From Catellatospora sp. KI3 (GTDB lineage Bacteria; Actinomycetota; Actinomycetes; Mycobacteriales; Micromonosporaceae): a stretch of DNA of 64,000 nucleotides. The DNA lies in assembly GCF_029948125.1 (NCBI RefSeq), contig NZ_JASAMB010000020.1, positions 111,254-175,253 on the forward strand, written 5' to 3'. Position 1 is the first letter of the stretch, and each line of letters opens with the position of its first letter. A program made the position numbers and the translations under genes. Shown piece after piece: positions 44,803 through 55,538 of this stretch. Under the pieces are notes generated by a model. It was not told the DNA's origin. It saw only the letters and a program-made list of their open reading frames with translations, and did no database searches.

Positions 44803-47490
44803 TCAGCGCCGCCTGTCCCACCCCGGTCGCCTTCCTGCCCGAAGCCTCGGTCTTGCCGCCGTTCGCAGCCGTAGGGGACGCGCATGGCGCCGATGGCTGA
44901 ACCTCGCGGCGCGGCGGCCGACCGCATGCGCGGTGTTTCGCCAGCGCGCGGCAGGGGCGCCGGCAGGTTCGGCGTAGAACAGCCGTTTGCCGCCTTCAAC
45001 CAGCGCGAGGTATGCCACCACCATCACGCCGACAGCGAGCAGGAACGTGGCGGGCAGCGGTCGGAAACCGAGGACGGCCGCCCAGGGCGAGTACGGGATG
45101 AGCACCCCCGCGAGGACCACGGCACCCGCCGCGAACACGAGCAGCGTGCTGGGTCGGCTGCGGAAGAACGGCGTGCGCCGGGTCCGGATGGCGAAGATGA
45201 CGAGGGTCTGGGTGGCCAGGGACTCGACGAACCAGCCGCTGCGGAACAGCGCCGGCCCGGCGTGCAGGACGCCGATCATGGCGGCGAACGTGAGGAAGTC
45301 GAACACGGAGCTGATGGGGCCGAAGAACAGCATGAACCGGCGGATGAGGTGCAGGTCCCAGTGGCTGGGGGAGCGCAGCTGCTCCGGGTCGACCCGGTCG
45401 GACGGGATGGCCAGCTGACCGGTGTCGTACAGCAGGTTGTTCAGCAGGATCTGCGACGGCAGCATCGGCAGGAAGGGCAGGAACGCCGACGCGGCGGCGG
45501 CGCTGAACATGTTGCCGAAGTTGCTGGAGGTGCCCATCAGCACGTACTTGACGGTGTTGGTGAAGATGCGCCGCCCTTCGACGACACCGTCGGCAAGTAC
45601 GTGCAGGTCCTTGTCCAGCAGGATCACATCGGCGGCGTCCTTGACGACGTCGGTGGCGGTGTCGACGGAGATGCCGACGTCCGCGGCGTGCAGGCCGAGG
45701 GCGTCGTTGACCCCGTCGCCGAGGAACGCGACCGCTCGCCCGTGTTCGCGCAGCGCCCTTACGATCCTTGCCTTGTGCTCAGGGGTCACCCTGGCGAACG
45801 CCGTCGCCTGGTCGGCGGCGTCGACGAGCGCGGCGTCGTCGAGCCGGTCGACGTCGGCGCCGGTCAGCACCAGCGGTCCGGTCATGCCGATCTGGGCGCA
45901 GACTTGGGCGGTGACCAGCGCGTTGTCGCCCGTGGCGATTTTGACGGCGATGCCGAGATCGGTCAGGCGGGCGACCGCCTCGTTCGCGTCGGGCTTGACG
46001 GGGTCGGCGAAGACAAGAAACCCTGCCAGGTGCAACCGGGCTTCGTCGGCAGGCGACACCGCCGTGACGTCGAGGGCGGGGCGGCTGGCCACCGCGATCA
46101 CGCGGGCACCGGCGGCGAAGCGGTCGCCTAGCACCTGCTCCGCGCGGTCGGGCACGTCTTCGCACCGGGCCAGTACCGATTCGGGTGCGCCCTTGACGAC
46201 CAGCAGCCGTACGCCGTCCGGGTCGTCGGCCAGGACGCTGGCCATCCGCCGCTCGTGATCGAACGGAACACCCGCCAGCACCTTCCAGCCCACTGGCTCG
46301 GGCAGGCCAGCCTGCCACAGCGCGACGTCCAGCGGGTTGCCACCACCCCGCGCAGAAGGATCGGCGCAGACCAGACCCAGCGTCGCGACAGCGGGGCGGG
46401 GATCGCCGTACGGGTCCAGCGCCTCGGCGTAGGCGACCGCGGCCCGGGTGAGAGTCCCGGTCTTGTCGGTCACCAGCACGTCGACGTCGCCCAGATCCTC
46501 GATGCAGACCAGCCGTTTGACCAGCACCTTGATCCGTGCCAGGCGCCGGGAACCGGACGCCAGACTCGTCGTGACGATCGCCGGCAGCAGCTGCGGCGTG
46601 ATACCCACGGCGATCGCCAGCGAGAACAGCAGCGCCTGCAGCAACGGCCGGGCCAGCAGCAGGTTGATGACGAAGATCGCGACGGTCAGCACGGCCGCCA
46701 CGCCCAGCAACAGCTCGGAGAACCTGCGCAGCCCGGCCTGAAAACGTGTCTCCGGGTGGCGGGTGCCCAGCTGCAGCGCCACCAGGCCGAACCGGGTCCG
46801 GCCTCCGGTGGCGACGACGACGGCGGTGCCGATACCGGCATGCACCACAGTGCCCATCAGCGCGCAGCAGGACAGCTCCGCCAACGCGGCGCCCGCCTCG
46901 ACCGGGCCGGTCTGCTTGGGCACGGGCCTGCCCTCACCGGTCAGCACGGACTCGTCACACGTCAGACTTTGGACGGCGAGCAGCCGAACGTCGGCGGGCA
47001 CGATCTCACCGGCCGACAACCGCACCACATCACCCGGGGTCAGGTCGGTGACGTCGAGGCTCAAGGGCCGATCGCCGCGCAGGCAGACCGCGGTGTGCCG
47101 GATCCGCTCGTGCAGCATCGCCGCGGCGCGTTCGGCCCGGAACTCGTTGGCGAAACCAAGGCCGACGCTGCCCAGCAGGATGATGCCGATGATGACGGCG
47201 TCAGGATGCCGGCCCACGGCGAACGACACGGCAGCGGCGGCCGCGAGCAGCACCAGCAGGGGACTGCGCAGTTGGCGCAGCAGCACCGCCGACGGCGACA
47301 CGGCGTGGGTGCGTACCGCGTTCGGCCCGTGTGAGCGCAGACGCCGCGCCGCGCTTTCATCCGACAGTCCCGAGGGCCCGGATCCGAGCGCGGCCAGGAC
47401 CTCCTCGGCGGGCATCGCCGACGCCTGTCCGACGTCGAGCGTGTCGACGGTCGTCGGACCACGACCGGTCACGGGCGCGATCGATGCCAT
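44803..47490 (-). CDS. P-type ATPase, Mg2+-importing MgtA-like (type IIIB)
   Basis: 895-residue ATP-driven cation pump. Actuator motif CDESVLTGEG near residue 180, membrane segment IAVGITPQLLPAIVTTSLA near 290, phosphorylation site LVTDKTGTLTR with Asp near residue 340, nucleotide-domain KGAPESVL near 430 and hinge FLGDGVNDALGLHAADVGIS near 595. The TPQLLP membrane motif and LLDKDLHVLADGVVEGRR follow MgtA/MgtB-type pumps. An Arg-rich tail of about 45 residues after the last helix (from AEPAGAPAARW) is longer than usual. It diverges from a second P-type ATPase across a region with a DevR-like box. Confidence 0.88.
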   Translation of the reverse strand: MASIAPVTGRGPTTVDTLDVGQASAMPAEEVLAALGSGPSGLSDESAARRLRSHGPNAVRTHAVSPSAVLLRQLRSPLLVLLAAAAAVSFAVGRHPDAVIIGIILLGSVGLGFANEFRAERAAAMLHERIRHTAVCLRGDRPLSLDVTDLTPGDVVRLSAGEIVPADVRLLAVQSLTCDESVLTGEGRPVPKQTGPVEAGAALAELSCCALMGTVVHAGIGTAVVVATGGRTRFGLVALQLGTRHPETRFQAGLRRFSELLLGVAAVLTVAIFVINLLLARPLLQALLFSLAIAVGITPQLLPAIVTTSLASGSRRLARIKVLVKRLVCIEDLGDVDVLVTDKTGTLTRAAVAYAEALDPYGDPRPAVATLGLVCADPSARGGGNPLDVALWQAGLPEPVGWKVLAGVPFDHERRMASVLADDPDGVRLLVVKGAPESVLARCEDVPDRAEQVLGDRFAAGARVIAVASRPALDVTAVSPADEARLHLAGFLVFADPVKPDANEAVARLTDLGIAVKIATGDNALVTAQVCAQIGMTGPLVLTGADVDRLDDAALVDAADQATAFARVTPEHKARIVRALREHGRAVAFLGDGVNDALGLHAADVGISVDTATDVVKDAADVILLDKDLHVLADGVVEGRRIFTNTVKYVLMGTSSNFGNMFSAAAASAFLPFLPMLPSQILLNNLLYDTGQLAIPSDRVDPEQLRSPSHWDLHLIRRFMLFFGPISSVFDFLTFAAMIGVLHAGPALFRSGWFVESLATQTLVIFAIRTRRTPFFRSRPSTLLVFAAGAVVLAGVLIPYSPWAAVLGFRPLPATFLLAVGVMVVAYLALVEGGKRLFYAEPAGAPAARWRNTAHAVGRRAARFSHRRHARPLRLRTAARPRLRAGRRPGWDRRR

Positions 47491-47586
47491 ACCACCATGT
47501 CACTCTCAGCACGGCGGCCGCGCACAGGGTCTTCCGGCCCATGCTGTCGTGCCGCAGCGCCTGCCGGCCCGGTCCGCGTCTGCGGC

Positions 47587-47600
47587 AGGACTTTCGACCC
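47587..47600. promoter_or_regulatory. DevR/DosR-like box 4
   Basis: AGGACTTTCGACCC, 11 of 14 positions of the DosR core, in the 169-bp region between the two divergent P-type ATPase genes. Confidence 0.55.
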
Positions 47601-47659
47601 GGGTACGGCGGTCGGCTCGGCCCTGGGCCGTCGGCCCCCCCGCAGCGCACGCTGAACCC

Positions 47660-50185
<2,526 letters not shown>

Positions 50186-50229
50186 TCAGAGCCTGCGGTC
50201 GGCGGGTCGAGCAGCAGGCGGCAGGGTGC

Positions 50230-50801
50230 TTACCGTGCGTCAGGCGCCGACTGCAGCGGCTCGGTGCGCAGGATCGTCGACAGCGCCCCGGCATTCATGC
50301 CGCCCTGCAGCGGCCCCGCCGTCATGACCATCTGTATGGCGCCCTGGCGGCCCAGCAGCAGCCGTAGGTGTTCGCGTCCGGCAGGCACCTGCGCGATCTG
50401 CGGGTGCAGCGTCACGACCACGCCCGCTCGCGCGAAGGCGCGCAGTAGCACCTGCACCACCTCAGCGGCTCTTTCGTGCTCGGGAAGGTGTCGTCGTGGG
50501 TACCGATGACCACCGCCAGGTACCGGCCGGCATCATCATGCCCGCCCCAGCGGAAGATGTCGGCCCGGCTGTGCTGCTCGGCACGCCAGAACTCCGGGCG
50601 GCGCCTATCGGTCGGCCGGGTGCCCAGCCGTTGCACGGATGGCCGTGTCCGCGACGGCGGCTGATACGGCCGACCCGTGTTCACCGCGTGGCCGACCGCA
50701 GCCAGGAGATTGCCGACTGCTTCCATGGACGCCCGGCCCCGAACGGCCTCGGCCCAGACGCCCTCCCGGCACATGCCGTCGAGTACGCGTTGCAGTTCCA
50801 C
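50230..50801 (-). pseudogene. Remnant of an Acg-like nitroreductase, frameshifted
   Basis: Two overlapping minus-strand frames join across about 50478-50484 into one sequence: YLAVVIGTHDDTF, then EHERAAEVVQVLLRAFARAG, ending VPAGREHLRLLLGRQGA and IQMVMTAG. This parallels the C-terminal half of the intact nitroreductase at 53287 (YLLVYTDGDTP, ALLLTAVATGL, TTRDQLRTLLPG). The N-terminal FMN-binding part is missing and a one-base shift would be needed to read through. A DevR-like box lies 58 bases upstream of the first open frame. A sequencing error cannot be excluded for the shift, but not for the missing N-terminus. Confidence 0.5.
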
Positions 50802-50858
50802 GTCTCTACCGTCGCGTACGGCAACCGGTCCTGGTCAGGGTCCTGCCGTCCCGAACAC

Positions 50859-50872
50859 AGGACCTAAGTCAC
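50859..50872. promoter_or_regulatory. DevR/DosR-like box 5
   Basis: AGGACCTAAGTCAC, 11 of 14 positions of the DosR core, upstream of the broken nitroreductase on the minus strand. The surrounding 50802-50983 holds no gene. Confidence 0.5.
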
Positions 50873-50983
50873 ACCGCCTCCTTCGAACTGCCCGTTCCCG
50901 GCGCGTTCAGGCAGGCGAACGCGGACTCCCCCGCAGCGACGCGGTACCGCAAGTGTCGACACTGCGCGACCGAGCCTGATGGG

Positions 50984-51400
50984 TCAGTGAGCGAGCAGGG
51001 CTACTAGATCCACGCCGGTGATGATGCCTGTCGCGACACCGTGCCCTTCGACGACCGCGACGGCGTCGACCCCGGTCTTGCCCATGAGCCGTGCCGCGTC
51101 CATGACGGTGGCGTCGCTGTCGACGACAGCCGGGTGCGGGTCCAGGATCGTCTCGACGGTGTGACTGCTCAGCGATGTGGGGTTGGCGGCCCATGCGGCG
51201 ACGATCGCACGATCGGCGATGACACCGACACAGCGGTCATAGTCGTCTATGACGACCAGATGTCGTACCCGGTGGCGGGCCATCCCGGCCAGCGCGTTAC
51301 CGAGCAGGCTGGAGATGCGGGCACAGTACACCGGCCGACTCATGATCTGCTGCACCGGTGTCCGCGCGAGCTGCGGCCGCGTGTCCGCGGAGGTCTTCAT
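50984..51400 (-). CDS. CBS-domain pair protein
   Basis: 138 residues forming two CBS domains: VQQIMSRPVYCARISSLLGN with RHLVVIDDYDRCVGVIAD, then VETILDPHPAVVDSDATVMD with AVAVVEGHGVATGIITGVDL. CBS pairs bind adenosyl ligands (AMP, ATP, NADH) and sense energy state. It is a paralog of the CBS protein at 52632. In mycobacterial DosR regulons such small CBS proteins (hypoxic response protein type) are typical members. Confidence 0.9.
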   Translation of the reverse strand: MKTSADTRPQLARTPVQQIMSRPVYCARISSLLGNALAGMARHRVRHLVVIDDYDRCVGVIADRAIVAAWAANPTSLSSHTVETILDPHPAVVDSDATVMDAARLMGKTGVDAVAVVEGHGVATGIITGVDLVALLAH

Positions 51401-51465
51401 GGTGGTGGTCCTCTCCGCGTGGGCGCCGCCGGTGGACGACTGACCGTGGCACCGGCGGTCGGGGT

Positions 51466-51861
51466 CTACTTGGCGTTGACCGTGATCTGTCGGGCCGGCG
51501 GTTCGGTGGCCTTCAGCGGCACCGTGACCTCAAGCACGCCCTTGTCGTAGTCGGCGCGGATGGCGGACAGGTCAGCGTTGCCGGGCAGCCGTACGCTACG
51601 GCTGAGCATGCCGTAGCGGAACTCCGTGCGCGTCTTGCCCTTCTCCTGCTCCCGCCGCTCGGCGTGGATGCTCAGCACGCCGCCGTCGACGCTGACCTGG
51701 ATGTCCTTCTCCGGGTCTAGGCCCGGCAGCTCAGCCCTGATCTGGTAATGCTCGTCGGTGAGCGAGTCCTCGACCCGGATCACGTGTCCGGCGAACATGG
51801 GCCGCTCGGGCTCGAACAGGTCGGACAGGTCCCCGAACAGGCGGGGAATGAGCGTGGTCAT
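51466..51861 (-). CDS. Hsp20/alpha-crystallin small heat-shock protein
   Basis: 131-residue holdase chaperone. The alpha-crystallin domain spans about 35-125 (YQIRAELPGLDPEKDIQVSV, SRSVRLPGNADLSAIRADYD, GVLEVTVPL), with a short C-terminal ITVNAK. It binds unfolding proteins in stress and dormancy, as HspX/Acr does in mycobacteria. AGGAGG lies upstream of the ATG. A DevR-like box is 82 bases upstream, shared with the divergent universal stress protein operon. Confidence 0.95.
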   Translation of the reverse strand: MTTLIPRLFGDLSDLFEPERPMFAGHVIRVEDSLTDEHYQIRAELPGLDPEKDIQVSVDGGVLSIHAERREQEKGKTRTEFRYGMLSRSVRLPGNADLSAIRADYDKGVLEVTVPLKATEPPARQITVNAK

Positions 51862-51943
51862 GACCTCCTCCTTTCGTGTCCTGCTGCCTCCATTGCATGT
51901 CCACCGGACGCCCAGCGGCAGGGCCGGTAGGTGTGCTCAAGGT

Positions 51944-51957
51944 GGGACTTCGGTCCT
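51944..51957. promoter_or_regulatory. DevR/DosR-like box 6
   Basis: GGGACTTCGGTCCT, 11 of 14 positions of the DosR core, between hsp20 and the divergent usp-CBS operon. A weaker GGGTATTTCGGCCC (10 of 14) follows at 52072-52085, nearer to the usp gene. Confidence 0.6.
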
Positions 51958-52161
51958 GAACTGCGAAAACGGCGGACCAGCGGGCCGCTGGGATGGTTGC
52001 TCAGTGTGCCAGGGACGCAGGCGACTTGTCGGTGATAGCTGTGCAGGTCACGGCGATGGTCCCTGCCGTCCGGGTATTTCGGCCCTCACCCGGCCGAGTG
52101 GGCCGCCGCAGCCTGGAAGGAGAAGTGACGGAGAGGACCCAACGACAAGGATGTGAGGGAC

Positions 52162-52635
52162 ATGGACGGGATGCGGCAGATCGTCGTCGGTGTCGACGGC
52201 TCCCAGGGTGGTCGGCGCGCGCTGGACTGGGCCCTGCGGCAGGCTGCGGCCACCGGAGCGGCGGTACAGGTCGTGTTGGCCTGGAGCTGGGACGACCCGG
52301 ACGGGCCGGTGGCCGGACGAGGCGTCTACCGCGACCTCGCCCAGCAGGCGCTCGACCGCGAACTGGAGACGGCACCGGGCCGGCGCGGTGTCACCGTGGC
52401 CGCCGAGGTCGTCGAAGGCCGAGCCGCCGACGTGCTCACCCAGGCCGCTCAGACAGCCGAACTGCTGGTCGTGGGAAGCCACGGTCACAGCCGGGTCCAC
52501 CACACGGTCATGGGATCGGTCGCCGAGGAGTGCGTGTCGAAGTCGCCGTGCCCGGTGGTGGTCATCCCGGTGCCGACCACGGCGCATCGGGCCGCCGAGC
52601 CGGTCCCGGTGGCGGCTGGGCCGGGTGTCGGATGA
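52162..52635 (+). CDS. Universal stress protein (single UspA domain)
   Basis: 157-residue UspA-family protein. N-terminal strand IVVGVDGSQGGRRALDWAL and the ATP-binding loop VVGSHGHSRVHHTVMGSVAEE (G-2X-G-9X-G(S) type) are intact, so ATP binding is expected. An in-frame GTG three codons upstream and an ATG three codons downstream are alternative starts; AAGGA is best spaced for the one used. The stop overlaps the CBS gene start (ATGA). Likely a dormancy or hypoxia protein. Confidence 0.9.
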   Translation: MDGMRQIVVGVDGSQGGRRALDWALRQAAATGAAVQVVLAWSWDDPDGPVAGRGVYRDLAQQALDRELETAPGRRGVTVAAEVVEGRAADVLTQAAQTAELLVVGSHGHSRVHHTVMGSVAEECVSKSPCPVVVIPVPTTAHRAAEPVPVAAGPGVG

Positions 52636-53057
52636 AGGCGCTCTACTGCGTCCCGGTGACCGGCGACGACCGGCGGTGGTTGCGCCGCTCGGTCACTCAG
52701 GTCATGACCCGGCCGGTGGTGTCGGTGGCGGTCGAGACGAGCCTGCGTCAGGCGACCGCCGTGATGCTCGGGGCCGGGATCCGGCACCTGGTGGTCACCG
52801 GCGACTCCGGGCGGTGCGAAGGAGTCCTGGCCGCCCGCGCGATCACCGGCGCTTGGGCCACCGAACCGGATCTCGGGCTGGTCGCCGCAGGTGCGGTCGT
52901 AGAACGTGCCGCCGTCGTGACCGACGAGGCGACCGTCGGCGATGCCGCCCGCGTGATGCGCGGCCACGGCGGTGACGCCGTGGCGGTCGTCGACGGCTCC
53001 GGAGTGGCGGTCGGAATGTTCACCAGCAGCGATCTCATCGCGCTACTAGCCGGCTGA
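52632..53057 (+). CDS. CBS-domain pair protein
   Basis: 141 residues, two CBS domains (VTQVMTRPVVSVAVETSLRQ, RHLVVTGDSGRCEGVLAARA; then AVVTDEATVGDAARVMRGHG, AVAVVDGSGVAVGMFTSSDL). Paralog of the protein encoded at 50984-51400, sharing RHLVV, DAARxM and the LIALLAG ending. Translationally coupled to the upstream universal stress gene, so both may act on the same energy-sensing response. Confidence 0.9.
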   Translation: MKALYCVPVTGDDRRWLRRSVTQVMTRPVVSVAVETSLRQATAVMLGAGIRHLVVTGDSGRCEGVLAARAITGAWATEPDLGLVAAGAVVERAAVVTDEATVGDAARVMRGHGGDAVAVVDGSGVAVGMFTSSDLIALLAG

Positions 53058-53131
53058 CCGCCATCGACAGGCGCTGACGCATACCGATGGAGTGAGACGT
53101 CAGCGCCCGCCGTGGCGCTTCATCCCCTGTC

Positions 53132-53168
53132 GAACGGGCACTGATCTGGAAACGATCAGTGCCCGTTC
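53132..53168 (+). terminator. Hairpin terminator after the usp-CBS operon
   Basis: GAACGGGCACTGATC (53132-53146) and GATCAGTGCCCGTTC (53154-53168), perfect 15-bp arms, 7-base loop, followed by CCCTCTT. Confidence 0.85.
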
Positions 53169-53286
53169 CCCTCTTACGGCAGGTTTCGCATCGACTGCGC
53201 CTGGTGCGTAGTAGAGGACCATCGGCATGCCCAGGCAGGTCCCCGTTCCCTGTCGGCGCCCGCGTCCGGACGCGCACGGTGAAATC

Positions 53287-54267
53287 ATGCAGACCACACA
53301 GAACACCGAGGAAAAGGCCCTGCAGCGCGCCGTTCGGGCAGCTCTCGCCGCGCCGTCGATCTTCAATACCCAGCCCTGGCGGTGGCGGATCGACGGCCCA
53401 CGCGCCCGTCTGTACGCCGACCGCAGCCGGCAACTGCTCGTCGCCGACCCTGACGGCCGTCTGATGACCGTCAGCTGCGGCGCCGCCCTGCACCACGGCC
53501 GTGTCGCGCTCGCCGACGCCGGCGAAGCGTGTGACATCGCCCGGATGCCCGATCCGACCGAGCCCGACCTGCTCGCCACCATCCGGGTCACCGGGCCGCA
53601 CGAGCCGACGCTCGCCGAAATGCAGGCCGCAGCGGCGATCAACCGCCGCCGCACCGACCGGCGTCCGTTCACCGCCCAGCCGGTCGGCGACGCCATCTGC
53701 CGCACGCTCATAGTCGCCGCGGAATCAGAACATGCGCACGCGCTCGTCGTCGACGACAGCCACATCGCCGTCCTCGGGCTGATCGCGGTCGAAGCGGGCG
53801 CCCTTCAACTGTCCGACGCCTACTATCGTGCCGAACTCGCCGACTGGACCCACCGGCCGCCGTGGAGCGGCGACGGTGTCGACACCGCGGGGGCCGTGCC
53901 CGCCGCGCCACGCCGGGTTCCGGTACGCGACTACGCACCATTCGGCGGACCCGTGATGCACCCGGGATGGGAGAACGACCGCGGCGCCCGGTACCTGCTC
54001 GTGTACACCGACGGCGACACACCGGTCCACTGGCTGCGGGCCGGGGAGGCACTGTCGGCGCTGCTGCTGACCGCTGTGGCGACCGGGCTGTCCACGGCGC
54101 CGATCAGCGACGTCACAGAACTGCCCACCACCCGCGACCAGTTGCGCACCCTGCTGCCGGGCATCGGGCATCCGCAGATCGCCGTTCGGGTCGGCTACGG
54201 CCCGCCTGGCGAACCGCCCCCGTCGACGACCCGGCGACTGGCCGAAGAGGTCATCAACCCACGCTGA
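53287..54267 (+). CDS. Acg-family nitroreductase-like FMN-binding protein
   Basis: 326-residue protein of the Acg (Rv2032)-type nitroreductase family. The N-terminal signature AALAAPSIFNTQPWRWRI is at about residues 18-35, then RRRTDRRPF near 120, and the second half repeats a degenerate nitroreductase fold (LRAGEALSALLLTAVATGLS, PQIAVRVGYG). In mycobacteria Acg is DosR-induced and sequesters FMN rather than acting as a normal nitroreductase. It lies after the usp-CBS operon and before the CBS-BON-Usp gene; start chosen at the ATG opening the conserved domain. Confidence 0.85.
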   Translation: MQTTQNTEEKALQRAVRAALAAPSIFNTQPWRWRIDGPRARLYADRSRQLLVADPDGRLMTVSCGAALHHGRVALADAGEACDIARMPDPTEPDLLATIRVTGPHEPTLAEMQAAAAINRRRTDRRPFTAQPVGDAICRTLIVAAESEHAHALVVDDSHIAVLGLIAVEAGALQLSDAYYRAELADWTHRPPWSGDGVDTAGAVPAAPRRVPVRDYAPFGGPVMHPGWENDRGARYLLVYTDGDTPVHWLRAGEALSALLLTAVATGLSTAPISDVTELPTTRDQLRTLLPGIGHPQIAVRVGYGPPGEPPPSTTRRLAEEVINPR

Positions 54268-54285
54268 TGCGACGAGGAGGCTGCC

Positions 54286-54318
54286 ATGACGTCGCGCGCA
54301 CCGGTGACCGTCGGATGA
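54286..54318 (+). CDS. Ten-codon leader ORF (MTSRAPVTVG)
   Basis: ATG seven bases after a strong GAGGAGG, encoding MTSRAPVTVG, then TGA overlapping the ATG of the CBS-BON-Usp gene (ATGA). The large gene itself has no ribosome-binding site of this strength, so its translation is probably coupled to this peptide. Confidence 0.5.
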   Translation: MTSRAPVTVG

Positions 54319-55415
54319 GCGTCCGCGATCTCATGACCCGTGACGCGGCCACCGTCGGCCTGGACACTCCGTACGCCGAGATCGCGGGGCTGCTCGCCCG
54401 GCAGCGGGTCAACGCGGTCGCCGTGCACGATGACCTGCGCCGGCTGGCCGGCATCGTCACCGAGGGGGACCTGCTGCGCCGGGTCGAGTTCTCTGACGAG
54501 CCGGTCGGAACCCGGCCCCTGCTGGAGAGACCCTCCCGCAGAGCCGCCCGCCACAAGGCTGAGGCGGCCGTGGCGTCGCAGCTCATGACCGCCCCGGCGC
54601 TGACGGTGCCCCCTGAGACCAGCGCCGCCGACGCCGCCCGGCTGATGGCCGAGCAGCGCGTGAAGCAGCTTCCCGTCGTCGATCGGCAGGGTCGCATGAT
54701 CGGCATGCTGACCCGGCGCGACCTGTTGCAGGTCTTCCGCCGGAGAGATTCGGACATCAGAGCTGATATCGCCGAGACCGTGCTGCACGTGCTGCGCCTG
54801 GAACCCCACGCCATCGCCGTGGCCGTGGACCACGGAGTCGTCACCCTCACCGGAGCGGTACACCAGGCCAGCAAGAGCCGGATCGCGGCCCGGTTGACCG
54901 GGACGGTGCCAGGCGTCACCCAGGTCATCGACCAGCTCACCTTCGACATCGACGACGACCCTGCCGCACCGCAGCCCGCGGCATCGGCGGCGCCCCCGAA
55001 CCACCCGGGCCCGCAGTTCGTCGTCGGAGTCGACGGGTCCGACGACGCCAGGCAGGCACTGCGGTGGTCGGTGGCCGCTGCCGCGACCCGGGGTGGCAGC
55101 GTGCTGGCCATCGCGGTCCGCGATCCGCGTGATGGAAACCCCGACCAGTGCCGCGAGATGGAGACCATGCTGTCCGGCGAGATTCGCGATCTGCCGGATC
55201 GGCACCGGGTCGACGTGGTGATCCGAACGGCGGTCCTGCAGGGCAGGCCCGCGCACGTCCTCATGGCTCAAGCCGCCGACGCCACGATGCTCGTCCTGGG
55301 CCGCTACGGTGCGGCGGGAGCGCGGCGGCGACTGGGCTCGGTCAGTGCCGAGTGCATCAGGGGCGCGAGCGTGCCGGTACTCGTGGTTCCCCACCGCACG
55401 GCTCACTCGCGGTAG
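54315..55415 (+). CDS. CBS-BON-universal stress fusion protein
   Basis: 366 residues. CBS pair at about 1-150 (VRDLMTRDAATVGLDTPYAE; VASQLMTAPALTVPPETSAA; KQLPVVDRQGRMIGMLTRRD), a BON domain at about 150-215 (VAVDHGVVTLTGAVHQASKS), a Pro/Ala linker and a UspA domain at about 235-362 (FVVGVDGSDDARQALRWSVA; GRYGAAGARRRLGSVSAECI). The protein may join adenylate sensing, membrane or phospholipid association and an ATP-binding stress domain. Preceded by the ten-codon leader. It is not cut short relative to its components. Confidence 0.85.
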   Translation: MSVRDLMTRDAATVGLDTPYAEIAGLLARQRVNAVAVHDDLRRLAGIVTEGDLLRRVEFSDEPVGTRPLLERPSRRAARHKAEAAVASQLMTAPALTVPPETSAADAARLMAEQRVKQLPVVDRQGRMIGMLTRRDLLQVFRRRDSDIRADIAETVLHVLRLEPHAIAVAVDHGVVTLTGAVHQASKSRIAARLTGTVPGVTQVIDQLTFDIDDDPAAPQPAASAAPPNHPGPQFVVGVDGSDDARQALRWSVAAAATRGGSVLAIAVRDPRDGNPDQCREMETMLSGEIRDLPDRHRVDVVIRTAVLQGRPAHVLMAQAADATMLVLGRYGAAGARRRLGSVSAECIRGASVPVLVVPHRTAHSR

Positions 55416-55538
55416 CGTCCGCGTCCCCGGCGGAAGGTCGAGCAGTCGCGGAACGCAGGACCGGCCATCCCCGGATCCGTGCCCGTCAGATCCGTTGTTT
55501 CGTAGCGGACGCTGTGGTCACGGGAGCATCGTGGACAT

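Noticed and set aside
53215..53230. DevR-like box before the nitroreductase (AGGACCATCGGCAT)
   Set aside because: About 8 of 14 positions match; not above background by eye.
55451..55470. DevR-like box before the tandem usp gene (AGGACCGGCCATCC)
   Set aside because: Only about half of the core positions match and the centre is wrong.
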